Source: Staphylococcus microti (GTDB lineage Bacteria; Bacillota; Bacilli; Staphylococcales; Staphylococcaceae). Taken from it: a DNA stretch of 49,618 nucleotides. The notes under the pieces are model-generated. The model was not told the DNA's origin. It was given only the letters and a program-made list of their open reading frames with translations, and did not search any database. The translations under genes were made by a program, and so were the position numbers. The stretch lies in assembly GCF_000934465.1 (NCBI RefSeq), contig NZ_JXWY01000043.1, forward strand, positions 1 to 49,618. Reading direction: 5' to 3'. Below are positions 25,741 to 35,072 of the stretch, piece after piece (position 1 is the stretch's first letter; the number at the start of each line of letters is the position of its first letter).

Positions 25741-27915
25741 TTTTGCCTTCTGTTGAACTTTTTGATGAATCAATTCACCAATATATTCAGACGCCTTCCC
25801 ATTGTCTATTGAACAAAAACGTTGATAAAAAGCTTCTATTTTATCCTCATAATCGCGCGCGATCGTATCTAAATTTTGTAATCCTTTTAATAAGTCATCA
25901 GACGTTTCATAAACTGGGCCTGGCAAATCTTGATGATAATCAATATAAAAGCCGCGTAAATCTTTGTCATACTTCTCAATATCATATGCATAAAAAAGCT
26001 GTGGTCGTTTCAACACACCAAAATCAAACATTACTGATGAATAGTCTGTCACTAACACATCACTGATTAAGTACAACTCTGATACATCTTTATAATTTGA
26101 TACATCATACACAAAACCGTCCATTCCAGACAAGTCCATTGGATCATCAATAAAATAATGCATGCGTAATAAAACAACATAGTCATCGCCTAACATCTGC
26201 TTAAACTTCTTCAAATCAAGTTGCAAGTCAAATTGATTCACCTCTGTTTCAATGAATTCATCATCACGCCACGTCGGTGCATATAAAATCACTTTTTTAT
26301 GTTGAGGGATACCTATTTGTTGTCGGATAGCGTCGTGAAAACCTTGGTCATCTTGGCGTGTCACTAAAATATCATTTCTCGGGTAACCAATTTCCAATAT
26401 TTGATCTGGATTCATCCAAAATGCAGATTGAAAAATCTCTGTAGAATACGGATTAGGTGATACAAGGTAATCCCATCGGCGTGTTGCCCAATAAAAATGA
26501 TACTTATAATCTGCAGTCGTCGTATTTGGGATACGTACCTTTTGCATGTCATTTGCTAATCGTTTCAACGGTGTACCATGCCACGTTTGAATATAGCATT
26601 GATTCTTTTTTTTCTTCATATATATAGGTAAACGTGCATTTGACACCCAGATATGTGCTTGTTTAAAAATATCAAAATAAGCAGGACTTCCCTTTTTTAT
26701 TTTATGGCAATCGTCAGGTAACGTCGGATCATTTACATCTTGGAAAATCCAATAATATTCATACTGCGGATAACGTGCTTTCATATACTCATAAATATAT
26801 TTCGGGCTATCATTGTAAGTTTTACCGCCAAATGATTCAAAGACAATTTTTTTATTATCGACCGCACGTTCAGAATTAAACAACATATATTTCGCATATG
26901 GGCGTCTTGAGCGATTAAATATAAAATCTTTAATAAATCGCATACGATAGCGTGCTTTATTAACTAAACGTGCTGCTGATACGCTTTTTTTATTAAGTAA
27001 GGCTATTTCAAGTTTAATGAAAAGGTTCTTCTCATGTTTCATCACTGGTTTGAGATAACGTGTCACTGCACTTAACCGACTACCATATTGATGATAACGT
27101 TGATCAATATCATACAATCCCGGTTCAAACGCTTGACGCACAAATGCTTGCATCACTTTTAAAACATACTGATACATTTGTGGATGATTTTTTGTGCGCG
27201 CACGTGCATCATCGAATGCTTTCACATAGTCATTGAAATGTACGTCTAGAGACTGCTTGGTAAGTTGTGTTGCCTTGAAAGGGTCATAGACTTCTCCACG
27301 ATAATAAAACGGAACACCTGACAATGCGACAAAGCTTGTACTATGTAACGAATAGTCTATAAGCAAAGACAGGTCGGCATAGACATTTAAATCTGTATTT
27401 AATGTTAAATCGTTATCCCGAATCGTCGATGTTTTAAATACAATATTACATACACTTTGCTGCTCTAAAAGTATCGTTGGTCTTTGAGATAGTTTCCCCT
27501 GACGCACGCCCAACGCGCCTGAATCATAAGATGTTTGAGGCTCTGTTGAAAAGTCATGTATAGGTGCAATGAGTGCATCTTGATCACCTAAATGTGCTAA
27601 ATAAACATCCACTGCATAAGGTGTCAATGTATCATCCGCATCTAAAAACATAAAGTATGGTGTCTGAACGTGTTCCATTCCTACATTACGTGCATAACTA
27701 TGCCCATGATTTACATCTAAATCAATGCATTGATACGTTCTTTGATGCTGTGCTAAAAGTGTCGTTATCATCGTTTTAGATGTATCCGTTGAACCATCAT
27801 TCACGAGTAACAACTCAAAGTTTTGATTTGTTTGTTGAATCACTGACATGATACATGCTTCAATATGACTTACCATATTATAAAAAGGTATCACAATGGT
27901 TAGTTGATTTTTCAT
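25720..27915 (-). CDS. Fusion of GT2 glycosyltransferase and glycerophosphotransferase-like domain
   Basis: A 731-residue protein. Residues about 1-230 are a GT-A (family 2) glycosyltransferase (LTIVIPFYN, LLVNDGSTD, FLDADD). Residues about 370-720 are a CDP-glycerol-glycerophosphotransferase-type (TagF/TarF-like) domain with CYIQTWHGTPLKRLANDM, VLLRMHYF and VTDYSSVMFDF. The same architecture occurs in B. subtilis GgaB, which makes a GalNAc/glucose-phosphate minor teichoic acid, and in teichoic acid backbone enzymes. I choose the ATG at 27915 after AGAGAGG. It probably acts at the inner membrane face, adding sugar and alditol- or sugar-phosphate units. The donor cannot be told by eye. Confidence 0.88.
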   Translation of the reverse strand: MKNQLTIVIPFYNMVSHIEACIMSVIQQTNQNFELLLVNDGSTDTSKTMITTLLAQHQRTYQCIDLDVNHGHSYARNVGMEHVQTPYFMFLDADDTLTPYAVDVYLAHLGDQDALIAPIHDFSTEPQTSYDSGALGVRQGKLSQRPTILLEQQSVCNIVFKTSTIRDNDLTLNTDLNVYADLSLLIDYSLHSTSFVALSGVPFYYRGEVYDPFKATQLTKQSLDVHFNDYVKAFDDARARTKNHPQMYQYVLKVMQAFVRQAFEPGLYDIDQRYHQYGSRLSAVTRYLKPVMKHEKNLFIKLEIALLNKKSVSAARLVNKARYRMRFIKDFIFNRSRRPYAKYMLFNSERAVDNKKIVFESFGGKTYNDSPKYIYEYMKARYPQYEYYWIFQDVNDPTLPDDCHKIKKGSPAYFDIFKQAHIWVSNARLPIYMKKKKNQCYIQTWHGTPLKRLANDMQKVRIPNTTTADYKYHFYWATRRWDYLVSPNPYSTEIFQSAFWMNPDQILEIGYPRNDILVTRQDDQGFHDAIRQQIGIPQHKKVILYAPTWRDDEFIETEVNQFDLQLDLKKFKQMLGDDYVVLLRMHYFIDDPMDLSGMDGFVYDVSNYKDVSELYLISDVLVTDYSSVMFDFGVLKRPQLFYAYDIEKYDKDLRGFYIDYHQDLPGPVYETSDDLLKGLQNLDTIARDYEDKIEAFYQRFCSIDNGKASEYIGELIHQKVQQKAKKYRSQQ

Positions 27916-28061
27916 ACATAAACCTCTCTCTGAAATAACGCACAAATAATCCAGTAAAATGATGACATTTTAACAGTGTCACGCATCATTATACGTCCGT
28001 TCTAATTATATTTAATACACTTAAAATTATAGAGATATACGCCGTTTTTGTATACTAAAAA

Positions 28062-28087
28062 GGCGGAACGGCATGTGCCATCCCACC
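28062..28087 (-). terminator. Terminator between the two fusion-transferase genes
   Basis: On the minus strand GGTGGGATGGCA pairs with TGCCGTTCCGCC (12 pairs including G-U) around a two-base turn, followed by TTTTTAG. The 731-residue gene downstream likely has its own promoter. Confidence 0.7.
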
Positions 28088-28102
28088 TAGATAGAGATTG
28101 AT

Positions 28103-30607
28103 TTACTGTAACAATCGATAAAATTGTTTTAATGCTTGTTCATTGTGCTGATGTACATCAAACTTTTGATAGCTTGGCGCTTCACCATTCATAAACTGTA
28201 AAATACCTGCGCCTACACGTTCAGGTGTGTTGTTTACTAACATACCGTATTTACCTGAATCTAACACATAACGGTTAGCAGGAATATCTGATGCCAGTAC
28301 ATTCGTTCCAATCGTCAATGCTTCTAACAATACCATTGATTGGCCTTCATAGTGTGATGACAGTACAAATAAGTCACATTGTTTCATAATGTTAAATGGA
28401 TTGCCTTTTTGGCCTACGAGATAGACATTATTCTCCAAATGCAATGATTTAATTAAATTTTGCAGCTCTTTTCTCAACGGCCCTTCTCCTAAGATGTATA
28501 GCTTAGCTTCTGGGTTTTGTTGTACAACAGCTTTAAAGCCAGTAATTAAAATATCAAACCCTTTTTCTGGAGATAGACGCCCCATTGCCATCACTTTGAA
28601 GTCTTTATCATTAAATTCGATGCCTTTAATTTGATCATTCTTTAAAATAGTCAACATTTTTGTATCATGTTCGATAAAGAAATCACTTTCATCATCTATT
28701 AGTGTTTCAATACGTTTTATATTGATCGTATTCATAACGGAAACAAACTTTTTTCGCGTAGTAGGCGTGCTTAAATTGCGCATGTTTAATCTACATGTTT
28801 CCTCAGAGACACTGACAAGGTAATCGAACTTCGGATACATTGTCATGACACCTTTTAAGTTAAGATAATGTGGCTTTTTTCCATTCACTGTTCGATTCAT
28901 ATCGCTTTGAATATCACTATGCAATAAGATTAATTTCTTCTTAGAGACTGTACCAAGTAATATCTTGGGCCAAAACATAGCATAACCACTAAAATCAACG
29001 ACATAGTCAAATACTGCATTGCCAAATATTTTCCTAAATTCTCTCTCAAACATTAATTTTGGATATAAAAACTTTTCTAATTTAGGTTGAATGCCTCGAT
29101 TCCCAATAAATGTATTCTGATATATTTCTGTTGTAGTTGCTAACAAAGGATCGTTTCTCAAAATAATTCTTATATTTTTATTCAGTTGCTGTAACTTGCC
29201 CAAGACGTCGGCATTTATTATTCGTCGATCCAACACAATTGTAACGTCATATTTATCATAATCTAAGTTTTCTAATAAATTAACCACTGATGTTGTAATG
29301 CCATTATTTTTCATACCGCCAGGATGAATAAGTATACGTTCTTTCGTCTTCGGTTCTTCAATCTTTTGAGAATGAAACATCGCTTGAACAACCTTCTCTG
29401 TCACATGACCATCCTCATGTGCAACATATGCCTTTTTGAACGTTTCATAATTTTTGTGATACGCAAGCGCATTATTCTCAGCTTTTTTAACTTGTACGAT
29501 TAAATCCTCTAAATCATCAGCAGATGGCCCTGGTAACGCATCAAAATCAATGTAAAGACCTCTATTGCTTTTATATGCTTCATAATCCGGTGCATAAAAG
29601 ATAATTGGATTATCCGTCACTAAATAATCAAAGAAAATACTTGAGTAATCGGTTACTAATAAATCGACAACACTTAATAATTCGTTCGTATCAAATGTAT
29701 CCGGAATTAAGTAAGGTAATATTTTTTGATGTTCTAAAGCAAGCTCATACACAAACGGATGTACCTTCACTAATACTTGATAGTTTGTGTGCGCTTTAAG
29801 TTCCATAATCATTTGATAGATGCTTTCGATACTATCTTCCGGTTGGTGCACGTCTTGTCCACGCCAAGTTGGTGCAAACAAGAGCACTTTTTGATCTCCA
29901 ATATGAATACCTTGAGATTTTAAGTCTTTTAAAACCGTCTCACGTTGACTATTAATCGTTAAATCAATACGTGGATAACCGATTTCCATTAACTGTCCAT
30001 TATAAAGACCTTCTAGCGCAAAAGCTTTTTTAAAGATAGATGTCGTATGCGCATTCGGACTCACTAAAATATCTGAACTCAAAAAGTTTTTGATAACGTT
30101 TTGAGAGCCTAATAAATTATCTTCAACATCCAATCCCATCGCTTTAATCGGTGTCCCATGCCATGTGTTGACATAAATCTGATCTTCTTTTTTCGTGAAA
30201 TATTCAGGAAATGTTGCATTATTCAAGAGGTATTTAGCTGTCGTTAAAACATGTAAATATTCATCGCTTTCTTTGACAATAAATCGCACGTTATCATGCT
30301 GCCCGTATTGATTTTCAAATACCATTTTCATTTTTTCAGATTCCACAACCCAAAAATGTGTAAAATCTTGATATTGTACATGATTTATGAGATATAAAAA
30401 CACTGCATACGGACTATCAGCCAAACTTTTCCCATCGTATGATTGATATAAAATATATGTTGGTACGGTAGGATTTTTTTTATAATAGGCTGCATATTTT
30501 GTAACTTTATTTACATAAGCACTTCTCAATCTTGCTTTTAAGGGTCCTGAAACAAAATTGTATTTTCTTTTAACTTGATTCAATAAAACCTTAGCTATTT
30601 TTTTCAA
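28103..30607 (-). CDS. Fusion of glycerophosphotransferase-like domain and GT4 glycosyltransferase
   Basis: An 834-residue protein. Residues about 45-390 form a TagF/TarF-like domain (YVNTWHGTPIKAMGLDV, VKVHPF, LVTDYSSIFFDYLV). Residues about 420-834 form a GT-B family 4 glycosyltransferase (MAMGRLSPEKGFDILI, YILGEGPLRKEL, DLFVLSSHYEGQSMVLLEAL) like TagE/TarM. One polypeptide could therefore alternate a phospho-polyol or phospho-sugar unit with a hexose. It follows the epimerase gene by only 27 bases and is probably in its operon. The arrangement mirrors the 731-residue protein in reverse domain order. Confidence 0.88.
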   Translation of the reverse strand: MKKIAKVLLNQVKRKYNFVSGPLKARLRSAYVNKVTKYAAYYKKNPTVPTYILYQSYDGKSLADSPYAVFLYLINHVQYQDFTHFWVVESEKMKMVFENQYGQHDNVRFIVKESDEYLHVLTTAKYLLNNATFPEYFTKKEDQIYVNTWHGTPIKAMGLDVEDNLLGSQNVIKNFLSSDILVSPNAHTTSIFKKAFALEGLYNGQLMEIGYPRIDLTINSQRETVLKDLKSQGIHIGDQKVLLFAPTWRGQDVHQPEDSIESIYQMIMELKAHTNYQVLVKVHPFVYELALEHQKILPYLIPDTFDTNELLSVVDLLVTDYSSIFFDYLVTDNPIIFYAPDYEAYKSNRGLYIDFDALPGPSADDLEDLIVQVKKAENNALAYHKNYETFKKAYVAHEDGHVTEKVVQAMFHSQKIEEPKTKERILIHPGGMKNNGITTSVVNLLENLDYDKYDVTIVLDRRIINADVLGKLQQLNKNIRIILRNDPLLATTTEIYQNTFIGNRGIQPKLEKFLYPKLMFEREFRKIFGNAVFDYVVDFSGYAMFWPKILLGTVSKKKLILLHSDIQSDMNRTVNGKKPHYLNLKGVMTMYPKFDYLVSVSEETCRLNMRNLSTPTTRKKFVSVMNTINIKRIETLIDDESDFFIEHDTKMLTILKNDQIKGIEFNDKDFKVMAMGRLSPEKGFDILITGFKAVVQQNPEAKLYILGEGPLRKELQNLIKSLHLENNVYLVGQKGNPFNIMKQCDLFVLSSHYEGQSMVLLEALTIGTNVLASDIPANRYVLDSGKYGMLVNNTPERVGAGILQFMNGEAPSYQKFDVHQHNEQALKQFYRLLQ

Positions 30608-30634
30608 TCAGGACACCTCATTTTTACATATTCT

Positions 30635-31558
30635 TTAACTATTTAAGTATTCTTCTAAACCACTATTAATCGTATATTGTGGTTTGTAACCAATATTCTC
30701 AAGTTGCGTAATATCAGCAACAGAGTGTTTCACATCACCTTTTCTTGCTTCATCAAATTGATATTCAATCGTCTTATGATAGCTCGTTTCAAAAGCATGG
30801 AAAATATCTTTCAATGACGTTTGGTGCCCTGTTCCAACATTCAAGACTTCACCGTTTGTCTCATCGCTTTCGACCACGCGTGAAATCGCATTAACAAGGT
30901 CTTTAACATAAACAAAATCTCGTGTTTGCGTGCCATCACCAAAAAATGTAAACGTCTCATCATTTTCAAATTTGCGTTTCATAATTGAGATAACACCTGA
31001 GTATTGTGAATTTGGATCTTGTTTTGGTCCATACACATTAAAAAAGCGTAATGCAGTTGTCGGTAAATGATAGAGATGATGATACATCTTCGTATATTGT
31101 TCTCCTGCATATTTTTGCACCGCATATGGCGATTCCGGCTGCACCATACTATCCGTTGTTTTTGGCAATTGTGGATCGTTCCCATAAACAGCCGCAGAAG
31201 ACGCAAAGATAAACTTTTTCAAACTTGAATTATGCTTGCGATTCACTTCTAATAAGTTAACTGTTGCATCAATGTTCACTTCGTTTGAACGGATAGGATT
31301 ATTCACAGTATCGACAACACTTACCACTGCTGCAAGATGTACAACAATGTCAAACTGATATGCTTTTATAAGCGATTCAACCTTATCCACATGACAAACA
31401 TCTACATTAAAAAAATGGTCATCATCTATAAATGGAATATTTTCTCTATAACCACTCGCTAAGTTATCTAGAACAAACACTTCATGACCATTTTTATCAT
31501 AATAATTTGCAATGTGTGAGCCAATAAAACCTGCTCCACCAGTTATTAATAGTTTCAT
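30635..31558 (-). CDS. UDP-sugar 4-epimerase, GalE-type
   Basis: A 307-residue extended short-chain dehydrogenase. The NAD motif is GGAGFIGS near residue 7, the catalytic SSAAVYG...YAVQK gives Ser and Tyr-x-x-x-Lys, and RFFNVYGP and GDGTQTRDFVYV are typical of UDP-glucose/UDP-GlcNAc 4-epimerases and related UDP-sugar enzymes. It heads the operon with the 834-residue transferase, suggesting that it provides UDP-Gal or UDP-GalNAc for the polymer. Absence of galK/galT nearby argues against Leloir metabolism. Confidence 0.88.
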   Translation of the reverse strand: MKLLITGGAGFIGSHIANYYDKNGHEVFVLDNLASGYRENIPFIDDDHFFNVDVCHVDKVESLIKAYQFDIVVHLAAVVSVVDTVNNPIRSNEVNIDATVNLLEVNRKHNSSLKKFIFASSAAVYGNDPQLPKTTDSMVQPESPYAVQKYAGEQYTKMYHHLYHLPTTALRFFNVYGPKQDPNSQYSGVISIMKRKFENDETFTFFGDGTQTRDFVYVKDLVNAISRVVESDETNGEVLNVGTGHQTSLKDIFHAFETSYHKTIEYQFDEARKGDVKHSVADITQLENIGYKPQYTINSGLEEYLNS

Positions 31559-31872
31559 ACGATTTCAATCCTTTAAATATATATTTTAAAATAACGTACA
31601 ATAGTATAGTAATGATAGTAATATCATATCACTCAATGAAATGCGATACAATTAGTTTCACCCCAAGACTGTCAAGCACAGAGACCATTTGAACCGCTAT
31701 AATTAATACTGTTTTTATCATTTACTATCCTTAATATAATCACGTTAAACACATTCAATTCAGAAACGCTATATATTTTTTGTAGAGCCCAAAAATTTAT
31801 TAAAACGTATTTTACTTCAAACATCTGCTACCATTTCTATTTACTTGAAACAACGCCTTATTTCCTCGCACA
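31559..31872. other. Intergenic region upstream of the epimerase
   Basis: About 310 bases of AT-rich sequence without a plausible gene. It should contain the promoter of the polymer operon (AAAGGATTG before the epimerase ATG; TATACT near 31603 on the minus strand). No structured motif or repeat was recognised. Confidence 0.5.
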
Positions 31873-31913
31873 CAAAAAAGCCACTTATGTGCTATCTTCA
31901 AATAGTACATAAG
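31873..31913 (-). terminator. Terminator of the YwnB-like gene
   Basis: CTTATGTACTAT and ATAGCACATAAG (31884-31913 region) form a 12-bp stem with one wobble, running leftward into TTTTTT. Confidence 0.8.
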
Positions 31914-31941
31914 CAGCCAATATATAATTTATGCGTATCTT

Positions 31942-32580
31942 TTACTCAGCTTCTCCAACAACTGTAAATCTTGTATTCACAAACTGACCTTGTTCCGCTT
32001 CATCAACAATCGCAATCGCATAGTCTGCATAACTGATGTAGCTGTCACCTTTTGCATTCACAATCACATGATCTTTACCGAGTTGGTAAGTACCTGTGCG
32101 TTTACCTTCTGCATTAAAATCAGCAGCAGGGCTTACGAATGTCCATGTCACATCTGTTGTAGCTTCCAATGCTTCTAAGTTACGTGTTTGACCATTTGCA
32201 GTTGGTTTGAACAAGTCTGGGAAATCTGGTGTATCAACTAAGCGTGTTGTTTTCGCTTCGTCTACGTACAAGCTACCTGCACCACCGACTACAATAATTC
32301 TTACATCTGTGCCTTTAACCGCATCAATCAATGCGTTTCCCGCATCAACGTGCGCTTGCTCTTCCCCCATCGGTGCACCAAATGCATTGATCACAACGTC
32401 AAAACCTTTCAAGTCATCTTGTGTTAAGTCTAAAACGTTTTTCTCAATCACTGCGACATTTGAATTTGTGACTTTCGCTTTATCACGTACAATTGCTGTC
32501 ACTTCATGTCCTCTTTCTAAAGCTTCTGTCATCACTAATTGACCGACTTTGCCACTTGCACCAATAATACCAATTTTCAT
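31942..32580 (-). CDS. NAD(P)-binding oxidoreductase, YwnB-like
   Basis: A 212-residue atypical short-chain dehydrogenase of the NmrA/BVR-B type. GIIGASGKVGQ near residue 4 binds the dinucleotide; VVINAFGAP, IVVGGAGSLYVDE and WTFVSPAADF are family segments. It resembles B. subtilis YwnB. GGAGGCAATTCAA precedes the ATG. It is divergent from an Rrf2-type regulator with paired operators between them, and so is probably induced when that repressor senses redox, electrophile or oxidant stress. Confidence 0.87.
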   Translation of the reverse strand: MKIGIIGASGKVGQLVMTEALERGHEVTAIVRDKAKVTNSNVAVIEKNVLDLTQDDLKGFDVVINAFGAPMGEEQAHVDAGNALIDAVKGTDVRIIVVGGAGSLYVDEAKTTRLVDTPDFPDLFKPTANGQTRNLEALEATTDVTWTFVSPAADFNAEGKRTGTYQLGKDHVIVNAKGDSYISYADYAIAIVDEAEQGQFVNTRFTVVGEAE

Positions 32581-32625
32581 TTGAATTGCCTCCTTAAAAT
32601 TTAACCTGTAATCGTTTTGTTAACA

Positions 32626-32725
32626 TGTAATTATTATAGTTACAGGTCGTAAGTTTGTCAACAACAAAAGTATTTATTCTTTATCTTTTTTGCGTTATAC
32701 TGTGCTTGTAACTAAAAAGATTACA
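32626..32725. promoter_or_regulatory. Paired operators of the Rrf2-type regulator
   Basis: Two interrupted palindromes with the same pattern TGTAAY-N7-RTTACA lie at 32626-32644 and 32707-32725, one on each side of the divergent promoters. A third degenerate copy (TGTAAT-N7-TTAACA) lies at 32607-32625, directly adjoining the first. The identical spacing points to a single dimeric repressor controlling both genes, presumably the Rrf2 protein encoded at 32753. Confidence 0.7.
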
Positions 32726-32752
32726 TGTATCACATATAAAAGGAGGGCTGTC

Positions 32753-33196
32753 ATGTCTATTAGTAGTAGGTTTTCTATCGGCATTCATATTTTGACTTTA
32801 ATCGAAACGACGAAAGATGAAGTAAGTTCATCAGAATATATCGCAGGAAGTGTAAATGCCAATCCAGCGATGATACGCAAAATAATGGGGATGTTAAAAA
32901 AAGCAGGTCTGATTGATGTACGTCCCGGTGTGGCTGGTGCGCAACTAGCCAAAGACCTAACAGAAATCACTTTGTTGGATGTCTACAAAGCAGTGCATGC
33001 AGTGAAAGATGATGCGTTGTTTAACATGCATGACAATCCAAATCCTGATTGCAACGTAGGCCGCAACATTCAAGCAACAATTGAACCAATTTTTCATATG
33101 GCACAACATGCTTTAGAACAAGTATTAGCCAATGTCACGATTGACGCGATTGTTAAAGATGTTGAAGCGCGCACAGCTGCAGAAAAAATAGGATAA
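32753..33196 (+). CDS. Rrf2-family transcriptional regulator
   Basis: A 147-residue winged-helix regulator. SRFSIGIHILTLIE, the recognition region SSEYIAGSVNANPAMIRKIMGMLKKAGLIDVRPGVAGAQLAKDL and a C-terminal dimerisation helix are typical of Rrf2 proteins such as B. subtilis YwnA. Only one Cys (NPDCNVG) is present, so an Fe-S cluster ligated by three Cys as in IscR/NsrR is unlikely; thiol-based sensing is possible. AAAAGGAGGG precedes ATG 32753. It probably represses itself and the divergent reductase. Confidence 0.88.
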   Translation: MSISSRFSIGIHILTLIETTKDEVSSSEYIAGSVNANPAMIRKIMGMLKKAGLIDVRPGVAGAQLAKDLTEITLLDVYKAVHAVKDDALFNMHDNPNPDCNVGRNIQATIEPIFHMAQHALEQVLANVTIDAIVKDVEARTAAEKIG

Positions 33197-33205
33197 TAAC
33201 AAAAG

Positions 33206-33251
33206 AGAGAGACACTACCTTTTCCACATTTTGAAAAAGCAGTGTCTCTCT
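33206..33251. terminator. Bidirectional terminator between Rrf2 gene and queH
   Basis: AGAGAGACACT pairs with AGTGTCTCTCT, with A/T runs on both sides, between convergent stops. Confidence 0.85.
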
Positions 33252-33252
33252 T

Positions 33253-33984
33253 TTATTTTGCTTGTTCAGCAAGTGCATCTAAAAATGCTTTTGCTTGCTG
33301 ATTTACTTCTTTAAAGTCAATACCTTGTTGTTGTGCTGCAAACACACAGCCACAGTAACATTGACGGAAAATATTATAATCATTACACATCGTAATCGAA
33401 CGTTCATAGCCTTTATTCTTTTTAAAGTCACTCGGCAAATAGTTCACATCGTAAAGTTGTTGCACATCAAGACCAATCTCATTAATCAACTGTGCATTTT
33501 TCTTCGGAGATAATGTAATCGCACTACCGAAGTAATCATAACCGAGTTCTACTGCCGCTTCTGCCACCATCTCTAAACGCATACCAAAACATGCAGAGCA
33601 ACGTTCGCCACCTTCTGGCGCATCGGTCAAACCACGTGTTTTTGCCATTTTCATAAATTCATGTGGCTTATACGGTGCTTCAATATATTTCACATGAGCC
33701 CCTGTACGTTCATTGAAGTCTTTCACAAACTGTTCTTGCACACGCGCACGTCGTAAGTATTCATTTTTCGGATGAATATTCGGATTGGCAAAATAGATAG
33801 CTACATCGGCATGCTCCGTTAAAAACTCTAAAGTATAGGTACTGCAAGGTGCACAACAACTATGTAATAAAATGCTCGGACGCTCCTCATTGCGTGTCCA
33901 GTTCACAATCATTTTGCGTAGCACTTTATCGTAGTTAATTTTTTGGTTTTTCATTTTCTCTAATATAACGTCTGCTTGAATCAT
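33253..33984 (-). CDS. queH: Epoxyqueuosine reductase QueH
   Basis: A 243-residue QueH (formerly DUF208) enzyme catalysing the last step of queuosine formation in tRNA, using an Fe-S cluster. Cysteine motifs are visible as LLHSCCAPCS near the N-terminus, GERCSACFGMRLE in the middle and CYCGCVFA near the C-terminus, in the order known for QueH. It is the non-homologous alternative to QueG. No other queuosine genes are nearby. It is probably transcribed alone. Confidence 0.93.
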   Translation of the reverse strand: MIQADVILEKMKNQKINYDKVLRKMIVNWTRNEERPSILLHSCCAPCSTYTLEFLTEHADVAIYFANPNIHPKNEYLRRARVQEQFVKDFNERTGAHVKYIEAPYKPHEFMKMAKTRGLTDAPEGGERCSACFGMRLEMVAEAAVELGYDYFGSAITLSPKKNAQLINEIGLDVQQLYDVNYLPSDFKKNKGYERSITMCNDYNIFRQCYCGCVFAAQQQGIDFKEVNQQAKAFLDALAEQAK

Positions 33985-34116
33985 TTTATCCCTACCTAAT
34001 GATGATTTCTATACACTATTACGGGAATAGCTATAAATACGACGCCTCCCAACTTGAGTAGTAGGAGACGCCTTGTACAGGTGACACACGTTCACTAATG
34101 TGATTATGCTGGGTCG

Positions 34117-34335
34117 TCACTTAGCGCCACCAAATTGCATATAGATTGCAATCGCTCGTTTAATGACTGCTAAATTCAATTGACCATGACGAGAGCCTTC
34201 ACGAAACCACGCTAATATTTCATCGGACGTATGAAGCTCCTTAGGAAATTTAGAATCTACATGAATGCGTCTCGCCAAATCACCTAATGGGGTATCATCA
34301 CCAATGTAAATTTGCATATATTCATAAAAGCTCAA
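34117..34335 (-). CDS. YozE-like (SAM-like domain) protein
   Basis: A 72-residue protein of the YozE family: SFYEYMQIYIGDDTPLGDLARRIHVDSKFPKEL followed by a second helical half. I choose the TTG at 34335 (MSFYEYM) because AGAGGTG lies nine bases upstream and the family starts similarly. A GTG at 34347 overlaps that site. Function is unknown; the fold is a small helical bundle. Confidence 0.75.
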   Translation of the reverse strand: MSFYEYMQIYIGDDTPLGDLARRIHVDSKFPKELHTSDEILAWFREGSRHGQLNLAVIKRAIAIYMQFGGAK

Positions 34336-34509
34336 GTTAATCTTCACCTCTTTTACGAGCTATTCATATTATATCATAATCTACAAATGCGCCTCGTCTC
34401 TTTTTTGACACATCCCAAACGTTATCTGAACGGTCGTACGAGTTATGCTTGTATTTCACCGACAAGACGCTATACTATGAGTAAACGACACGATAAAGAG
34501 GTATACAAC

Positions 34510-35025
34510 ATGCAAAAATTAATCAACATCCTAGTCATTCTCTTCATTATTATCGGCATGGTCTTTTTCGGTGCGAAAGCTATCAGCAGTGATCATCATG
34601 CACCACAAGAAACACAATCTAAAAACGATGCTAACAAAGAAAAAAGTGACAAAGAGAAAAAAGAAAAGAAGCAAACTGCGAAAAAGAAAAAAGCTGAATC
34701 TGAAAATAAAGAGGCACCTGTTTATGATGAAAGTCTTTCACAAGAAGCAACATTGCCAACGGAACAGACTGAAATTATAGAAGCTGAGGAAACGCCGGTT
34801 GAAAATGTCCAACAACCAGACACAACTTATACACCACCTGTTCAACAGGCACCTGCTTATACACCACCGCAAAGCTATGTTCCACAACAAGCGCCAAGTA
34901 ACCAGCAGATAAATTCATCAGAGCAATCTAACAATGCTTCTAACAATCAATATGGACAACAGTCCAATGATGCATCAGCACAATCATTACAAAATGGCGA
35001 CCAAACAAATAATTTCAACCAATAA
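34510..35025 (+). CDS. Membrane-anchored, Lys- then Pro/Gln-rich surface protein
   Basis: A 171-residue protein. An N-terminal hydrophobic segment (LINILVILFIIIGMVFFGAKA) acts as uncleaved anchor or signal, followed by a strongly Lys-rich stretch (about 45-75), an acidic stretch (about 80-105) and a Tyr/Pro/Gln/Asn-rich, low-complexity tail with two YTPP elements. AAAGAGG precedes ATG 34510; the reading frame upstream of this has no initiation signal. There is no recognised domain and no LPXTG. It is probably exposed in the cell wall. Confidence 0.65.
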   Translation: MQKLINILVILFIIIGMVFFGAKAISSDHHAPQETQSKNDANKEKSDKEKKEKKQTAKKKKAESENKEAPVYDESLSQEATLPTEQTEIIEAEETPVENVQQPDTTYTPPVQQAPAYTPPQSYVPQQAPSNQQINSSEQSNNASNNQYGQQSNDASAQSLQNGDQTNNFNQ

Positions 35026-35029
35026 TTCA

Positions 35030-35066
35030 AAAACCCTATCGGACGTATTTGCGCCAATAGGGTTTT
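35030..35066. terminator. Terminator between surface protein gene and DUF2200 gene
   Basis: AAAACCCTAT pairs with ATAGGGTTTT; it lies between convergent stops. Confidence 0.8.
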
Positions 35067-35072
35067 GTTATG

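Noticed and set aside
31559-31872. Search for a small RNA or peptide gene in the long gap before the epimerase
   Set aside because: No strong promoter-terminator pair or ribosome site with an open frame could be supported.
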